Below are positions 63,868 to 64,000 of a stretch of DNA of 64,000 nucleotides, piece by piece (position 1 is the first letter of the stretch; every line of letters starts with the position of its first letter). The stretch is from NCBI RefSeq assembly GCF_000381545.1, contig NZ_KB906683.1:62001-126000 (forward strand). Direction: 5' to 3'. The stretch is from Rhodonellum psychrophilum GCM71 = DSM 17998. GTDB taxonomy: Bacteria; Bacteroidota; Bacteroidia; Cytophagales; Cyclobacteriaceae. A program made the translations under genes and the position numbers. The notes under the pieces are model-generated. The model had not been told where the DNA came from, ran no database searches, and worked only from the letters and a program-made list of their open reading frames with translations.

Positions 63868-64000
63868 TTATGCAGGGATCAGGACAAAGGTCCAGAATAC
63901 GCCTCCATTGTTGGTAATGTCGATGGTGATCGTCAGTTCTTCTTTATCGCCTTCATTTACATAACCAATAACATCATAAGTGACAGATCTGTTGGCTTGC
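63868..64000 (-). CDS. 3' end of a protein upstream of the GH16 gene (truncated by the window)
   Basis: Only the last 43 or so codons are visible. They read beta-strand-like sequence ('GDKEELTITIDITNNGGVFW') and end in 'FVLIPA'. The gap to the GH16 start is 7 bases, so they form one operon. In laminarin-type loci this position is often a PKD-domain or glycan-binding lipoprotein, but too little is seen to assign a family. Confidence 0.6.
   Translation of the reverse strand, partial: QANRSVTYDVIGYVNEGDKEELTITIDITNNGGVFWTFVLIPA

Overview
The window looks like a chromosome segment of a member of the Bacteroidota, most likely a marine or freshwater Cytophagales. The evidence is signal peptides ending in 'AQ'-type sites, carboxypeptidase-regulatory/TonB receptors, two-component beta-propeller kinases, 6-bladed-propeller lipoproteins, no obvious Shine-Dalgarno sites and moderate GC. 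I assign no species. No tRNA, rRNA, origin or CRISPR array was seen.

Layout. 1-10.2 kb: a 5'-truncated TonB receptor, a secreted DsrE-like protein, a second TonB-type barrel, a ZIP metal transporter, an SLC13-type transporter, the cbpA-cbpM co-chaperone pair and a LOG-family protein. 10.6-17.2 kb: an inorganic-carbon uptake operon (small unknown protein, dabA, dabB, SulP transporter). 17.9-25.2 kb: a seven-gene, tightly packed operon that I cannot match to a known pathway: PqqD-like protein, ATP-grasp ligase, fold-III PLP decarboxylase, urea-transporter/M23-peptidase fusion, TPR/beta-barrel protein, TPR protein, cytochrome c. 25.7-29.8 kb: a nucleoside hydrolase, an exported-looking CHY zinc protein, and a REP-associated (RAYT/Y1) transposase between two arrays of a ~178-bp multi-hairpin repeat. 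29.8-40.3 kb, all minus strand: a giant Ser/Thr-kinase/ATPase/histidine-kinase, a methyltransferase and an MpaB/Lcp-type oxygenase in one operon, then a lone receiver protein and an alpha-glucan phosphorylase-like protein that lacks the PLP lysine.

40.8-46.3 kb is a visibly AT-rich island. It starts with a broken Xre regulator and carries four overlapping genes: C5 DNA methyltransferase, a protein with two GHKL ATPase domains (MutL/MORC-like N-terminus, histidine-kinase-like C-terminus), a receiver-like protein and a CHAT/caspase-like protease. It ends at a group II intron relic (domains V/VI). This is my best candidate for an undescribed system: a methylation-linked phosphorelay with a protease effector, possibly anti-phage.

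46.5-64 kb: a secreted propeller protein, a YwqG-like protein, a Crp/Fnr regulator beside an efflux operon (TolC, HlyD, ABC permease without ATPase), a 14-repeat propeller histidine kinase, a small cupredoxin-like secreted protein, a CE1-type esterase, a DUF4230 protein, a 6-bladed-propeller lipoprotein, and the edge of a GH16 glucanase locus.

Two dispersed intergenic repeat families run through the window: the ~178-bp four-hairpin family tied to the RAYT gene, and a ~100-bp family seen four times. Three TGAY-N4-RTCA dyads of the Crp/Fnr type lie before the DsrE gene, the unknown seven-gene operon and the efflux operon.
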